The notes under the pieces are model-generated. The model saw nothing but the letters and a program-made list of their open reading frames with translations. It was not told the DNA's origin and ran no database searches. Below, piece by piece: positions 1-10,270 of a stretch of DNA of 64,000 bases. Numbering within the stretch: position 1 is the first letter of the stretch; the number at the start of each line of letters is the position of its first letter. The translations under genes were made by a program, and so were the position numbers. Source of the stretch: Hydractinia symbiolongicarpus. Taxonomy: Eukaryota > Cnidaria > Hydrozoa > Anthoathecata > Hydractiniidae. The stretch is from NCBI RefSeq assembly GCF_029227915.1, contig NC_079882.1, forward strand, positions 13,166,501-13,230,500. The letters run 5' to 3'.

Positions 1-275
1 TCATGAGGCATGTAGAGCAAATCAAACTGATGCATTTCATTGGGTTTCGTGATGGTGAAATGTGGGTAGTGGAGACGTTTAGGCCCTCGAATATGTCTGA
101 GCCAGGCAAGTTGACAAGTCAACCAGTGTAAGACTTTCTATTTAGGTAGTCCACTCTGCTCAGTGAGTAGTTTGATGGCTTTTCGACCAGTCCCGAGATG
201 TTCTGGTTGGTAATAGATACTGATTAGTTTTTCCTTCTCTTCTTCTGTAAGAATATGTGCTTTTACTTTAGACAT
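1..275 (-). pseudogene. Polinton integrase, N-terminal part (cut by window edge)
   Basis: Reading the minus strand from the ATG at 275-273 gives about 91 codons of the retroviral-type integrase used by Polintons to insert element DNA. The N-terminal helical region is followed by a basic stretch and then FDLLYMPH, whose Asp (codon 85) fits the first catalytic Asp of the DDE core. Codon 46 is a TAG stop (138-140), so the copy is dead or would need readthrough. The rest of the catalytic core lies left of the window. The start is preceded by AATAAAC, the context shared with the capsid gene. The interruption makes this gene easy to miss in a plain ORF scan. Confidence 0.78.
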
Positions 276-309
276 GTTTATTACATGTCGAAAATGTTCC
301 GCGTTGCTG

Positions 310-682
310 CTAGGTTAACTTGTACACCACGAAACCCAGTATAGCCAGAGAGCCCACGATGAACGTCAGCTCACTGTCCTTCTGTTTCTGGGAAGGCTCG
401 TAAAAGTCCGATAGTTTGGGCTCTTTTTCTCTAGTCGCAATATAATACTTTCGCATGCCTTCATCAAATTCTTTCCAAGACTGACCAGCCTTGCGCTTCA
501 ATTCACGATGATGGTTATACCAGTTGATCTTGGCTTGCCTGTCCCGCACCCATCCAGTTGTTCCAAGGCCTTATCATGCCTTCCTCACCGTGGCCCATCA
601 ATGTACCAAATATGTAATTCGACCCGCTAAACGCCAGCGCATTAATCAATGCCCCTCCTAGCATAACTGTCAAAGTTGCCAT
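310..682 (-). pseudogene. Polinton small protein with two hydrophobic ends
   Basis: The gene starts at the ATG at 682-680, directly after AATAA, with a hydrophobic N-terminus (MATLTVMLGGALINALAF). After a frameshift around 550-600 it continues into a charged middle and a C-terminal membrane segment (FIVGSLAILGFVVY) ending at 310. A protein with this layout is a regular companion of capsid genes in cnidarian Polintons; its function is not known to me. It lies between the integrase and the small ORF downstream of the capsid gene, on the same strand. A virion membrane or cement role is only inference. Confidence 0.6.
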
Positions 683-751
683 TTATTGTTGGAATTCTCG
701 AGATGTACCGGGTGAGCATAAAATTATAACCTTCTAATATTCCGTACTATG

Positions 752-958
752 TCACCTCCCGTCTAAGATATTTAGCTGGGCATCTTGAAGCAAGTACACG
801 TAGCATTTGAAATCCGCACCCGTGCCCACAGTATAAGCTTTCTTGGTGATTTGGAGAGTGATCCCGTCCGATAGTTTTTGCAGAGGCCTACCGCTCCCAT
901 GTAGGAGATTATCGGGGGATCTGCGAAAGCCGATGAATAGCGCGTATCTACTTGTCAT
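752..958 (-). CDS. Small hypothetical Polinton protein (68 aa)
   Basis: An uninterrupted 68-codon frame sits just downstream of the major capsid gene's 3' part, on the same strand. I recognise no domain or motif. Its position inside a colinear minus-strand block and the roughly 20 bp gap to the capsid stop suggest a real gene. At this length a chance frame is possible. Confidence 0.4.
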   Translation of the reverse strand: MTSRYALFIGFRRSPDNLLHGSGRPLQKLSDGITLQITKKAYTVGTGADFKCYVYLLQDAQLNILDGR

Positions 959-3900
959 GAACTGGCCTATGGTTACCCATCAGTTCAAACCCCCAAAGAG
1001 CTGCTCGATTTGCTCGAAATGATCCTTTGGCAGCATAGCATGGCTGTATAGCTCATTAGGCTCCCCCTCGACAGTGATCGCGATCTTCTCGATTTGAGGG
1101 TTATAGAACACTCCGTTAGCACCCGCATAATCTTTGACTTTTGCCGGATCGACAAAAATTAGTAGAACACCTTTCAGGCTTTTCGCGGGTGTATCAACTT
1201 GGAGATTATAGCTGGTCTCTAACTTCTTCATCGTAACAACTTTGCTGCGTAGGATCCGCTCATAAGGCAACGCCATCCTCGAGTATCGAGACATCGTTTA
1301 TTTATTTATTTATTTATTTAAAAATATTTATACAGGATGAGGACTTCAGTAATTTGCAAATATATACATAAATACAAAAAAACTGCTATCAATGTCCGTC
1401 CTGTCTGAGAATAAAAATGGAAAAAATCAGTAAAAACAGTAAAAATAGTAAAAACGATAAAAACAAACAAAAATTGATCAACTAGAAATGCAACAGTATG
1501 CATACAAGGTGTGAAGTGACTTCATGTGGGAGCTAAATAAGACATAGGCATAGTTCAAAACATTAATCCCACTTAGCTAAACTTGAAGCAGACTGGACGG
1601 CACAGTGACTAAGATAGCCGCTGAGAGTGCACATCGCCCAATAGCTGGTATCGTCTATTAAGAGAAGTACCCTCTGCGCGCCTTCATAAAAAGAGACATT
1701 TTATCGATTTTTCGAATTTCAAGTGGCAGTGAATTATACAGTTTACCCCCTGCAAAATAGAAACTCTGCCGGGCGATTTCTAGTTTGACCCGAGGTAACC
1801 TGACAATGCAGCCGTTATTTCGTGTGTTATTGTCATGTTGTTGGCTGACAAAATAATTGTGAAAATGTTCAGATGTTAGATCATTTAGTAGACACTTTTT
1901 AACGAGTGCACAAATATTACGGTTGACGAGTCCTGTGATGGATGGAATATTATCACTTCGGACAATCGATCTAGCACGGTTCTCAAGCGATTTTAATTTG
2001 TTGAGCTGTGTATTTGTGATAGGTATTCTCAATGCACTACTATAAGTAATTAAAGGTACAATCATCATCGAGAAAACATTGTGTGCGGCTTCAGCGGTAA
2101 GGGACGGTCGTAATCTTTGTAGTAGGCGTAAACGGCTGCTGGCGCTTTTATATGATTGGTCGAAGTTGTCATTAAGCATTAACTTGCTGTCGATTACTGT
2201 TCCCAGATACTTATACTGAGAAACGAAATTTATCGGATTTTCTTGATATACAACTTGTAGAGCCTTGTCATGTGCTTTCAAGCGTTTAGCCGTTCCGAAC
2301 AACATGACTTCTGTTTTCCCTTTTTTTAAATTTATAATTAACTCATTTTCACGGAAATATACTGATAGTCTCTCAAGGTCTTGATTGAGAAGTTGTTCAA
2401 TTCTAGTAACATCTTTATGAGCAACGTATATGACGGTGTCATCTGCGTACATTATAACTTTAGAATTTGAGATATGGTCTACAAAGTCATCATAAAAAAT
2501 TATAAAAAGCAGTGGTCACAAAATGGAACCTTGTGGAACACCGCAGTAAATTGGCTCGTAGCTAGATCAAATGTTGGTAATGTCTACTAACTGACTTCGA
2601 TTAAATAAGTAGTCGGTAAACCTCCTTGCCTTTAATTCCGTACGTGCGTAGCTTGTTTAATAATAATGAGTGTCCGATCGTATTAAAAGCTTTCGATAAA
2701 TCTATATAAACTGCTCAAACTAACTTACCGCCATCTATTTCGCGACGAATACTGTCGCAAAATAAAGTAGAAGCAAGTTTCGTGGAGCGTTTACTTCGAA
2801 AACCATATTGACAGTCGTTCAGTAATTTCTCTTTTTCGAGATAGTTCATGAGTTCGTTATGAATAGCCTTCTCAAGAATTTTAGATAGCACCGGTAAAAT
2901 TGAAATCGGGCGTTAGTTTTCGGGAAGAGAAGAATCCCCAGATTTAAATATAGGTGCAACCTTCGCAACTTTCCAGGCTGATGGTACAGTTGAGGTGTTT
3001 ATCGAAAGGTTTATTATGTGACTAAGAGGTTTTGAAATTAAAATAGCACAGTCTTTTAACATTCCGGGTGGTAACTCGTCTATACCGGTTGCTTTATTTC
3101 GTTTGAGTGATCGGAGTTCTTTCTCTACAAAAATCTTAGAAATATAACCTGTCATGAAAATTTTATTTGTTCGTAAAGAAAAAGGTGGTACGTATCTCCA
3201 TGTAAAATTCATAAGTTGAATTGACTTGGATTTAAGGGAGTGAACAGCTGTACTAAAAAATTTGCTGAAGTTGCTTACTTTACTTCTGCTTTCACTATCT
3301 TTTGACATTTGACACACTTTTTTCGGTTTGCTTGGGAATACTGATTTTATTGCATTCCAAAACTTTCTTGGATTTGACAGATTTTCGTTAATAAGATCAC
3401 GCTGGTGGTTTGCCTTTGCTTTCACTATGTTATTATTGCAACTATTTCTAATCTTTTTATATTTCTCTGCATCTTCTCTTTTACCTGATTTGCGAGCCTT
3501 GCGATGAAGTTTGTCACGGTTGTTCATTTGAGATTTTATTTTTGAAGTTAGCCATTTACAAGGTCGTGATTTAACTCTTTTTTCGATTAACGGGGCGTGT
3601 TTATTAAAAGAATCTCTTAGCTTCGAGTTAAAATACGTAACTGCAGAATTTACATCACTGGCGTCGTATACAGGGCGCCAGTCAATTTCGGAGACGTCAT
3701 TAAAAAGATTTTCAGGAACGTAGTTAGTGTAATTACGGCACTTCAGAGTTCGCATAGGATGTTTGATGTTGTGTATCCTACGTATTCCACCAAACATATC
3801 GTGATCGCTCAGCGAAGTAGGGAATACGTCAGTGCAGTGAACATTGTCGGGACAATTAGTGAAAAATAAATCAATTGTCGTTGATGACGTAGAAGACGTT

Positions 3901-4044
3901 CTCGTGGGTTTATTGATAAGTTGTTTAAAACCATGCACATTAATTGTAGATTTAAAATCTTTATTGACGTTTGTAACATTATAGTCCACATTGAAATCTC
4001 CCATGAGTATAGTTTCCTTATTTTCTTGATTGATACAATTTAAA

Positions 4045-5390
4045 CATAGTCACAAGAAAAAAAGATAGTCTAGTTGCGTGAAACGTCGGCATTGTTTACG
4101 CGAACTATCCTCAATCAGCCTGGGACGGCCCGCTCATCCTGCACAGAAGTTCAAAATGGTGGCGCATGCAGGAGGAGACTACCTTGCAGGCGAAGATCTT
4201 GATGATTTATTTGAGTTACTTGAAGGCGGTTTTCTTGATGAAGATGTGGATTTTAATGTGGAATTAGATGCTGTGATAACGGAAGTGGAAGCTTACGAAG
4301 AAGTTGGGTATCCTTGTCAGGATTGTGATAAAATTTGTAAATCACAACGTGGCCTGACTAGACATCGCAATGTCAAACACACTACTGAAGTTACTCCTGA
4401 AATATCGACGAATGCTGGTCCTTCATGACCAAAACTTACTAAAGAAGAACAAATTTTGAAAAAGCTACACCCTTTGAAGTTGAAAGTACTTATCACGAAG
4501 AATGCTGAGATATGCCTTGGTGATCAATGTTTACCCAAATCCACCAGGAAAGTGTTTCGTGATTTCAAAGTTTCTAATGATGATGCGGTCAAACTTTGGG
4601 AAAAACTGAAGCCAATCATTGGAAAGTATAACGGTGATGCAAAAGATTTTTATGCAAACTTTTATGGTCTATGGAAAGATAACTTGCTTCCATCAAAATT
4701 TGAGGACACTACTTTGAGCAATATTATTCTAACAGAACTTGCAAATCATGTTTTAATTCATCTTTCGGGTAATGATAAAGTTGTCGATTCTGTAACTGAA
4801 GCTGTAACACCTATCTCGGAGAATGAACAAAAAAGCCTGCAATATGTGGCTGGATTTATCGTTCACAAGCTTTATACAAAATTCCGTTTTTCGAAAAAGT
4901 CTCAACAAAGTGAATTCAACAAACAGGCTGTATCAATCCTACAAGCATGCAAAGTTGACTGTGATGATTCACAGACATTGATCAATATACGCGACCGTGG
5001 TGGCTTGTGGAGAGTGAACAAACAAATACAAGAACTTTTTCGAGAATGTGAAAAAATGTTTCGGTTGAAAACTTCAAATTTCAGCACAACACTAAATTGT
5101 CAAGACCTTGTTAAAAATATGCTCAAAAACTGTTCTGTACTTTCCAATTTCAAAAGTGTCTGTTATACCATTGATCCACAAGTCAGTAAAGAAGTCAGTA
5201 TGAATCTTCTGGAACACATGCTTACTATGTTTACAAGAGTTCGCAGCTTTTCCTATGCTAGAGACATACGTGAAAAACATAAGGCTGCTAAAAAACTTGC
5301 AAAGAAAAGAGCCACTATAGTTCAGCCGTAAAAACATAGAACAATGGCCTATTGTTTGTTGCTAGACTATCTTTTTTTCTTGTGACTATG
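4045..5390 (+). mobile_element. P/THAP-like DNA transposon, deletion derivative, nested in the LINE
   Basis: Perfect 29-bp terminal inverted repeats (4045-4073 and 5362-5390, outermost bases CATAGTCACAAG) are flanked by a 7-bp direct repeat ATTTAAA (4038-4044 and 5391-5397). Removing the element and one target copy restores the reading frame of the LINE endonuclease across the junction, so the boundaries are sound. It contains only one gene, related to the C2H2 gene of the longer copy at 44930-48075; the transposase gene present there is missing. The protein families are P-element/THAP9-like by resemblance. The 7-bp duplication differs from the 8 bp usual for P elements. Confidence 0.88.
4156..5331 (+). 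pseudogene. Transposon accessory protein: acidic N-terminus, C2H2 finger, helical C-terminus
   Basis: From the ATG at 4156 one frame runs to 5331 with a single TGA at 4426-4428, about 391 codons in all. The acidic N-terminus (DLDDLFELLEGGFLDED) is followed by one C2H2 finger (C-x2-C...H-x4-H, about 4312-4380). After the stop come a conserved segment (about 4441-4600), the motif ELANHVLIHLS, QYVAGFIVHKLYTKF, an RDRGGLW motif, and a basic VRSFSYARDIREKHKAAKK tail. A diverged homologue with the same order of motifs lies on the minus strand at 46855-47997, so this is a conserved transposon protein and not a chance frame. Function unknown; the finger suggests DNA binding. Confidence 0.75.
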
Positions 5391-6530
5391 ATTTAAATGA
5401 TCGTCAAATGTTTCGTTATATTTAGATGGTAAGTACTTTGAACCCTCTGGAGGGCGATAGAAACACCCTACTAAAATTGATTTCGATTTTTTAATAAAAA
5501 TTTCAAGCCACAGAGACTCTAAAGTTGAATTTTCTAAATCCAGCCTTTGCTTAAAATTAATATTGTTTTTGACATAAACAGCCACACCTCCTCCTTTTCC
5601 AGATGTTCTGTTTCTTTTAACCAAAGTGTAACCAGACAGTTCATAAAGAGCATCATTGTCACTAAAATCCTCGTTTAAAATATGTGTTTCAGACAAGGTT
5701 ATAATGTCAATTTTTGAATCATGCTTGTTTACTAACGCTTCCAAGTGGGCAAAGTTTGAAAGTAACCCATGGCATCACTAAGTCCTTCGTGGCTTACCTT
5801 GTCAAACTCAAACGTGATATTGGTGATTTTATACGTCGAATCGGCGGGCTTGGCCGCTACTGTACAGGATCACGTCCCTGAGGCTGAAATTCCCTCATCT
5901 TTTATAACATCTGGATAGGTATCGAAGTGGATTACGAACTGTAGTCTGTCATATAACCCAGCTTGATATAAGGGTAAATCTTGCGTCAACTCGAACATCT
6001 TACCAAGAGGTATGCAAAAGGTTTTACCATACGCTGCCGCGATCGCTTCGATTTCGGCATTCTTCGAGACATCGCTCGCTTTCACTTGTAAAGCTCTGAT
6101 AGCACTATCGGCATCGTCGATTCCCTCCAGTATCAGGTTGTTTTCACGATCATGCTTGGGGAGCCACAAATCCCTGTAGGTTGCGAATACGTTGTAATCG
6201 CTAATATTCTGCACCTCGTGGCTATTTAAACTTATACGAAGGTCTCGAACGAGGGCCTTGCCAATATTGCTGACAATGGTGCGCTTGGTATTGGTCCCCA
6301 TGAGCTTATGGTCAAAGAGGAGTTTAAGAGGGCCCGGGAAAATTACATCGTTTTTACCCATATTGGGCACGTCCACGTATAGATCTTCGTTCTGATTAAT
6401 TGTGCTTGACAGGTGTGATACTTTGACGCGCTGCTTCTTGGCTTAATAGCCAGCATAGTCTTTACTTCCTTATGAGGATCGAGTTTAGTTCCGTACATGT
6501 TTATTTAATAGTGTTATGGAGGTGGAATAA

Positions 6531-6893
6531 ATGACAGTTAATCCAGGATTCGATGACGATTTCACGGCGGAGGAGGACTTTGACCGTGGGGAAGAGGAGG
6601 AATCTTTCGGTAGACCTAAGGATATTCCTGGGTCAACCACCATGCCCGCAACACCTTTACGAGGTGGCCTCACTGACACCACCACGGCAAGGGGTGAGCT
6701 ACTGAGGTCGAAGGTTGACGATCTTTACAAAGCTCTTGGTGATGAGCTAGGTGAGCCAAGCGCTAGATACTACAACGAGTTTGAGGTCGATGGGAACCGG
6801 CTTCTTTACGATGGTATAGAGCTCACCAAAAGGAATGGTGAGCTCAGGAGTGTTGCCGAGATACAACGGAGGTTGGGGACGAATAGTTTGTGA
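6531..6893 (+). CDS. Acidic Polinton protein (120 aa)
   Basis: An open frame with an overlapping AATAAATG start, a strongly acidic N-terminal third (EEDFDRGEEEE), a low-complexity Thr/Gly/Pro middle, and a more ordered C-terminus that includes a helical KVDDLYKALGDELGEP segment. It is transcribed divergently from the capsid gene, with about 32 bp between start codons, and is followed after 3 bp by the next plus-strand gene. Conserved Polinton genes of this size and position exist, but I do not recognise a function. It appears intact, unlike most neighbours. Confidence 0.6.
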   Translation: MTVNPGFDDDFTAEEDFDRGEEEESFGRPKDIPGSTTMPATPLRGGLTDTTTARGELLRSKVDDLYKALGDELGEPSARYYNEFEVDGNRLLYDGIELTKRNGELRSVAEIQRRLGTNSL

Positions 6894-6896
6894 GCC

Positions 6897-7425
6897 ATGG
6901 GGTTTACCGACTATACCACACCAACCAGGGGCAGTAAGGCAGCGGCCCAGAAACTTATGAACAAATTGAACCATATTGAGGAAAGGGCTGATGACATCGA
7001 GATGCTGCCACTGCTCGGAAATGTTCTAGACGAGACGGAGAGTCTTCTGGAGATACTTCCTTTGGCGAGGATGGAAGCTTCACAGAGCGTGAAAGAAGAG
7101 GGCTCAACCTCAAGCTTCAAACGCTAAGAGGCAATCTGAGAAATCTGAAAAGCAAGATGATATTTTACGATAGCGAAATAGACAAAGCAGAGGCCAACGT
7201 GAAGAGGCTCGAAAGAGGCAAGAAAGCTACGCCTGGAGTATCTGAGACATCGCGAAGACCAGGGAAGAGATAGAGGGACTCCGTGATCAGAAGGAAAAGG
7301 CACGAAAAGCGCACGGTTTACTTTCCTCAGATACCCAGAGCCAACTGAAGCACATTAAAGACACTCTAATGAAGATCGCAGGGGATGACACATCTTCAAG
7401 ATTCTCTTCAAGGAACAAGGCTTGA
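6897..7425 (+). pseudogene. Polinton coiled-coil protein, frameshifted
   Basis: Begins at ATG 6897, 3 bp after the previous stop. The first 60 codons contain a helical ALGNVLDETESLLEIL-type region. The frame is then lost near 7085 and continues in other frames as highly charged helices (LRGNLRNLKSKM, EIDKAEANVKRLERGKK, then EIEGLRDQKEKARKAHG) to the TGA at 7423-7425. Two frameshifts and one TAG (about 7270) break it. The heptad-like charge pattern supports a coiled coil. A structural or scaffolding role is a guess from its place in the capsid block. Confidence 0.5.
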
Positions 7426-7430
7426 CAATC

Positions 7431-7770
7431 ATGAGTATAGTTTCGGCTGTTGGTCTATTGGTTTCCACCATCGTCCTGGCAGTTACGGGGGGGTGAAGGC
7501 ACTGCCCAAGGAGCCGCCGGAGGAAGTACAGGTGGGAAGGGTTTTGTACGGAAACAGCTTGAAAGACTAGGAAAATTCCTGAGGTACCTAGCAGGCAAAG
7601 CAGGTGCGGCGTTACCTGGTATCATTGGCAGCGTGGTATCATTCTTTTTCAGAGCTGCGGCTAAGATTGTGGAATTTGCAGCCAAGCATCTATACATGGC
7701 TTTAGCCGCCGTGGCGGCATTCGTGGTAGCCTATGTTGGGAGGGCTGGGAAGGGTGTTAAAAATCGATAA
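7431..7770 (+). pseudogene. Polinton membrane-active-like protein, frameshifted in a G run
   Basis: ATG 7431 opens a hydrophobic N-terminus (SIVSAVGLLVSTIVLAVTG). A run of seven G at 7488-7494 shifts the frame into a stop. In the neighbouring frame the gene continues with a Gly-rich linker, a basic amphipathic stretch (RLGKFLRYLAGKAGAALPGI), two hydrophobic segments, and the end GKGVKNR at 7770. Small cationic, amphipathic, membrane-spanning proteins are common in Polinton and adintovirus capsid blocks. A membrane-disrupting role is inference. The gene converges on the minus-strand gene ending at 7803. Confidence 0.55.
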
Positions 7771-7773
7771 GAG

Positions 7774-7800
7774 TCCAATATGTTTGTACAATATATTGGA
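7774..7800. terminator. Inverted repeat between convergent Polinton genes
   Basis: TCCAATAT at 7774-7781 and ATATTGGA at 7793-7800 form perfect 8-bp arms around an 11-base loop. The hairpin fills the 32 bp gap between the stop at 7770 and the opposite-strand stop at 7803, so it could serve both transcripts. A second hairpin sits at the other convergent junction (10241-10270). The terminator role is inferred from placement. Confidence 0.45.
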
Positions 7801-7802
7801 AC

Positions 7803-8889
7803 TTACTTCATCCAGAGATAGACCAGAATGAGGCCTGTTGCAACGATGATCAACGTGTTCTTGTTATCCACATGTGTAACTGCCGATGGGGAGGGTGCCA
7901 CCCCTCCCTTCGATATTTCTTGCCGAGGGGGCGGCATGGCATGCCGGATATCGGGCTTCGTAACATCTTGGACATTAATCGTGGGGTTAGTACCGATGGA
8001 GAAGTAATCCTTACTGATGAGGATTTTATTTGTGAAGTTAGCGATATCTCCAACACGAAGGTCCATATCACTGGGTATCATATAGACACCGTGAGCTACG
8101 CTGTAATCTACCTTCGAATGGGCATACTTGAGCACGCTTTGAAACTCGTCAATTTCCTTACTCGTGTTGGTTAACTTAATGTCAAGCCTTCAAACTCCGC
8201 CAAATAGAGGCGCTGCGCATCGATAGCACTTCCCTGGTTGCCTATAATGCTAGACCTCGCACTGACTTGGCTCTGCAATATGAGATAGGCATATAGTCGC
8301 ACGCTTTGGGAGAGCTTCTCTACACCTATACGCGTTAGGCCTCGGGATTTCTCCAGAATCCACCCGCTCCACGAGTCTTTATCGAAATAGGAATGACCTG
8401 ATCCAAGATAATCTGTGCGAACTGGAGAATAGGGCCTCATTCCGCCATTCCTATTCGCTGGCACTTATATCAAATTCACGTGCCAGCTGATGGCATTTTT
8501 GCATATTGATTGGGTTGTTGAGGCGACGGAATCTATCAGAATCTAGCAGGGGTATATCGAGATCTTCCAGAACTTTACGAATCTGGAAGTAAACGTGAAA
8601 AAATTACACGCTGCGTACGAGCGGTAAGGAGGACTGTAAATGTTGCATAGAGATACCGCATGCGGATGTGGCGCAGTAGGTAGCAAAGTTGAGCTGAGTG
8701 GACCAGAGGCTGAATGGGTGGCTTTGCCATGTATGCAACACAGCACCAGAGTAGAACTCATAGTCCATGAATATGTTTGGGAACTTTACTTTGAACGCAT
8801 TAATGATAATGTCCTGCGTATGGAGCTGCTCGTCCCTCAACCTCTCGAGATATCTCCCATGCTCTGGGGTTATACGAGTAAATGCTCAT
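7803..8889 (-). pseudogene. Conserved Polinton capsid-block protein with C-terminal membrane anchor
   Basis: Piecing frames together gives one gene of about 360 codons from the ATG at 8889-8887 to 7803. In order it has an N-terminus with SIYSYNPRAWEISREVE, a segment with FSLWSTQLNFATYCATSACG (about 8670-8730), a region with LNNPINMQKC, then TRIGVEKLSQSVRLYAYLIL and IDAQRLYLAEFE, a GVYMIPSDMDLRVGDI section, a Pro/Ser linker, and a final membrane segment (LIIVATGLILVYLWMK). Breaks: a frameshift near 8840, a TAA near 8605, a frameshift near 8465 and another near 8180. I recognise it as a conserved Polinton companion gene but know no function. The plus-strand frame across 8640-8906 is its shadow. 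Confidence 0.6.
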
Positions 8890-8906
8890 ATTTTCATATA
8901 AGAAAC
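8890..8906. promoter_or_regulatory. 17-bp bidirectional intergenic gap in the Polinton
   Basis: The minus-strand gene starts at 8889 and the plus-strand penton-like gene at 8907, leaving 17 AT-rich bases between the two ATGs. Any promoter elements must overlap coding sequence on one or both sides. This follows from the chosen starts, which rest on protein conservation rather than mapped transcripts. Confidence 0.4.
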
Positions 8907-9578
8907 ATGAAGCAACTGTATATCACTGATATCAAAAACCCTACGATATTTGATGGCTACCTAGGCCAGGACACGACGATCGCTCTAAAATCGATCAGTA
9001 TCCGCCCTACGCGGCTGAACCTCTTCAGTAACAACGAGTTTGCTATCCGCAAGGCAGGACCCGATCAAACGGTTACTCGAATTGAGATCATGAACAGTTT
9101 GTACAAGATAGAGGATTTGGCAGCCATCGTCAACAAGCGGACGGAAGGCAAGATCGAACTCTTCGTGTTAAGGAACGGACTCTGCAGGCTCCGTGTCAAT
9201 GAAGGGTATACGGTGGTGATTCATCGACAACTACAGGCGCTCTTGGGTCTACCCTACAATCCCAGTAAAAAATACTATAAGAAGGGTGACTACGATTCAT
9301 TCTATAGGACTGATGTATACCAACGACTGAGGCTTGTTTGCCCCCAGTTAGATGAGGATGACTGCCTGCTGGGTGGTAAAAAATCCAAGATACTGGCTAT
9401 GCTCCCCACCAAAGAGCTAAACGCATGGGGAGACATGCTTACGTGGAGTTTCGATAACCCTGTATACCTCTCCTTGAAGGGCTCGACAGACAGGCTGGAG
9501 TTTATGCTCACGGATGAGCATTACCACGACAAGAACGTTTCGTTCGTGGGAATTACTATGCACTTACTGAAAGAATAA
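8907..9578 (+). CDS. Penton-like / minor capsid protein (223 aa), intact
   Basis: I place the start at ATG 8907 (MKQLYITD); the open frame upstream to 8640 overlaps the opposite-strand gene and does not look like this protein. The C-terminal half has the pattern of Polinton penton-like minor capsid proteins: DVYQRLRLV, then LLGGKKSKILAMLP, NPVYLSLKG, a beta strand LEFMLTD and the end VGITMHL. It would occupy the capsid vertices. It overlaps by context with the next gene, whose ATG lies in its stop (GAATAAATG). It is one of the few undamaged genes of the element. Confidence 0.6.
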   Translation: MKQLYITDIKNPTIFDGYLGQDTTIALKSISIRPTRLNLFSNNEFAIRKAGPDQTVTRIEIMNSLYKIEDLAAIVNKRTEGKIELFVLRNGLCRLRVNEGYTVVIHRQLQALLGLPYNPSKKYYKKGDYDSFYRTDVYQRLRLVCPQLDEDDCLLGGKKSKILAMLPTKELNAWGDMLTWSFDNPVYLSLKGSTDRLEFMLTDEHYHDKNVSFVGITMHLLKE

Positions 9579-10183
9579 ATGACAGACATTGCTAAGCTTT
9601 ATCCGAGCTTACCTAGTGCACCTCATGAGGGGGAGGCTAATGAAAGCCAAGTGTACAGACTCAAGAAAATAGAAGAGGTTGAACAGTACCTATGTAACGA
9701 GATCAAAGAGCGTGACAAGCTCGCTAAAAAGTTTAAAATTCATGGCACATGGGTTCGATACACCGATCATGGTCTGCTGCCCGTAAGTGTCATTACACGG
9801 GTGTTGGTATTGGTAGTATGCTATCCGGTATTGGCGTACCCCTGGCAGTGGCTATGGGGGGTAACACGATCGCTGTGGGATTGGAGCAAGCAGGTCTGAG
9901 GAATACAGGGAAGAAGCTAGATGTCAAAAGCGCAAAGCACGAGAGCATCAGGCTGCTGGCAGAGACCAAACTTAACTCTGTTGTCAACCTTAGCAGTAGA
10001 TCTGTGGAGAATGGCGAGATTAGCAATTATGAGTCCAGCTTGATTATGCAGGAAAAGCAACGCTATATGCTACTCAAGGAGCAAATACCTCCACGAACCA
10101 GAAAGATCGTAGATTCGCTTAATGATCGGGAGCGATAGCGGCTGATCGAGAAGGGCGTGAAGGAGGCAAGCAGAAGCTTATGA
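9579..10183 (+). pseudogene. Polinton protein with Gly-rich hydrophobic domain, frameshifted
   Basis: Starts at the AATAAATG overlapping the previous stop. The N-terminus has the LYPSLP motif and a charged coiled coil (EEVEQYLCNEIKERDKLAKK). Near 9800 the frame shifts and continues as a Gly-rich hydrophobic region (GIGSMLSGIGVPLAVAMGG), a basic segment with KSAKHESIRLLAETKLNSV, and a helical C-terminus. An in-frame TAG (10136-10138) precedes the natural-looking end at 10183. Proteins with exactly this order (coiled coil, Gly-rich hairpin membrane domain, KHE.I..LAE.KL motif) recur in cnidarian Polintons; role unknown. Confidence 0.6.
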
Positions 10184-10240
10184 AAAAACTTCAATCTGTT
10201 CAACATGTAAGCGGTATCTAGATGAACCGCCAGCTTATGG

Positions 10241-10270
10241 TGTCTAGTATATTACATAACATGCTAGACA
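10241..10270. terminator. Inverted repeat at second convergent Polinton junction
   Basis: TGTCTAG (10241-10247) and CTAGACA (10264-10270) form perfect 7-bp arms with a 16-base loop. The right arm contains the stop codon of the minus-strand gene at 10264, and the left arm lies just past the plus-strand gene end. Like 7774-7800, it marks a tail-to-tail junction. Confidence 0.4.

Larger units (their letters stand above)
1658..5744 (-). pseudogene. LINE ORF2: AP endonuclease and reverse transcriptase, broken
   Basis: Minus-strand pieces give the polyprotein in order. First comes the endonuclease N-terminus (5744 to about 5398) with LSETH and YRPP. After the nested transposon come GDFNVDYN (about 4002) and SDHD, typical endonuclease catalytic signatures. 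Then follow a basic linker (about 3600-3350), RT fingers with RNKATGIDELPPGMLK (about 3100), a YIDLSKAFDTI-type segment (about 2700), and the catalytic YADD at 2438-2449. The C-terminus is a thumb and tail ending at 1658. In-frame stops and shifts lie around 2450-2915. The family call (CR1/Jockey group) rests on domain layout and the C-terminal SLPLEIRKI-type tail. Confidence 0.85.
1296..5761 (-). mobile_element. LINE (CR1/Jockey-like), 5' truncated, inserted in the capsid gene
   Basis: The element reads on the minus strand from about 5761 (already inside the endonuclease domain) to a 3' tail of TAAA units seen as (TTTA)n on the plus strand at 1297-1320. A 5' truncation and a microsatellite 3' tail are classic for target-primed LINEs. 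Capsid coding sequence flanks it on both sides. No clear target-site duplication is visible. A DNA transposon at 4045-5390 later inserted into it. Confidence 0.85.
980..6498 (-). pseudogene. MCP: Polinton double-jelly-roll major capsid protein, split by a LINE
   Basis: The capsid gene starts at the ATG at 6498-6496 (context AATAAACATG) and is read on the minus strand to 5762. It resumes after the inserted LINE at about 1294 and ends near 980 with the usual C-terminal section. The N-terminal part carries the VDVPNMGKNDV-type opening of Polinton major capsid proteins, and later the TYRDLWL segment. Damage seen: a frameshift near 6440, an in-frame TGA near 5873, and the 4.5 kb LINE insertion between the central and C-terminal parts. 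Counting only capsid sequence, roughly 350 residues remain, which is shorter than typical family members (an estimate). It would form the icosahedral shell. It diverges from the acidic-protein gene at 6531, leaving a short shared upstream region. Confidence 0.78.

Noticed and set aside
6747-7120. Minus-strand open frames opposite the acidic and coiled-coil Polinton genes
   Set aside because: No family resemblance; they mirror the supported plus-strand genes and lack the start context of the element.
8640-8906. N-terminal extension of the penton-like protein
   Set aside because: The opposite strand carries a conserved Polinton protein over the same bases, and the family-like start is at 8907.
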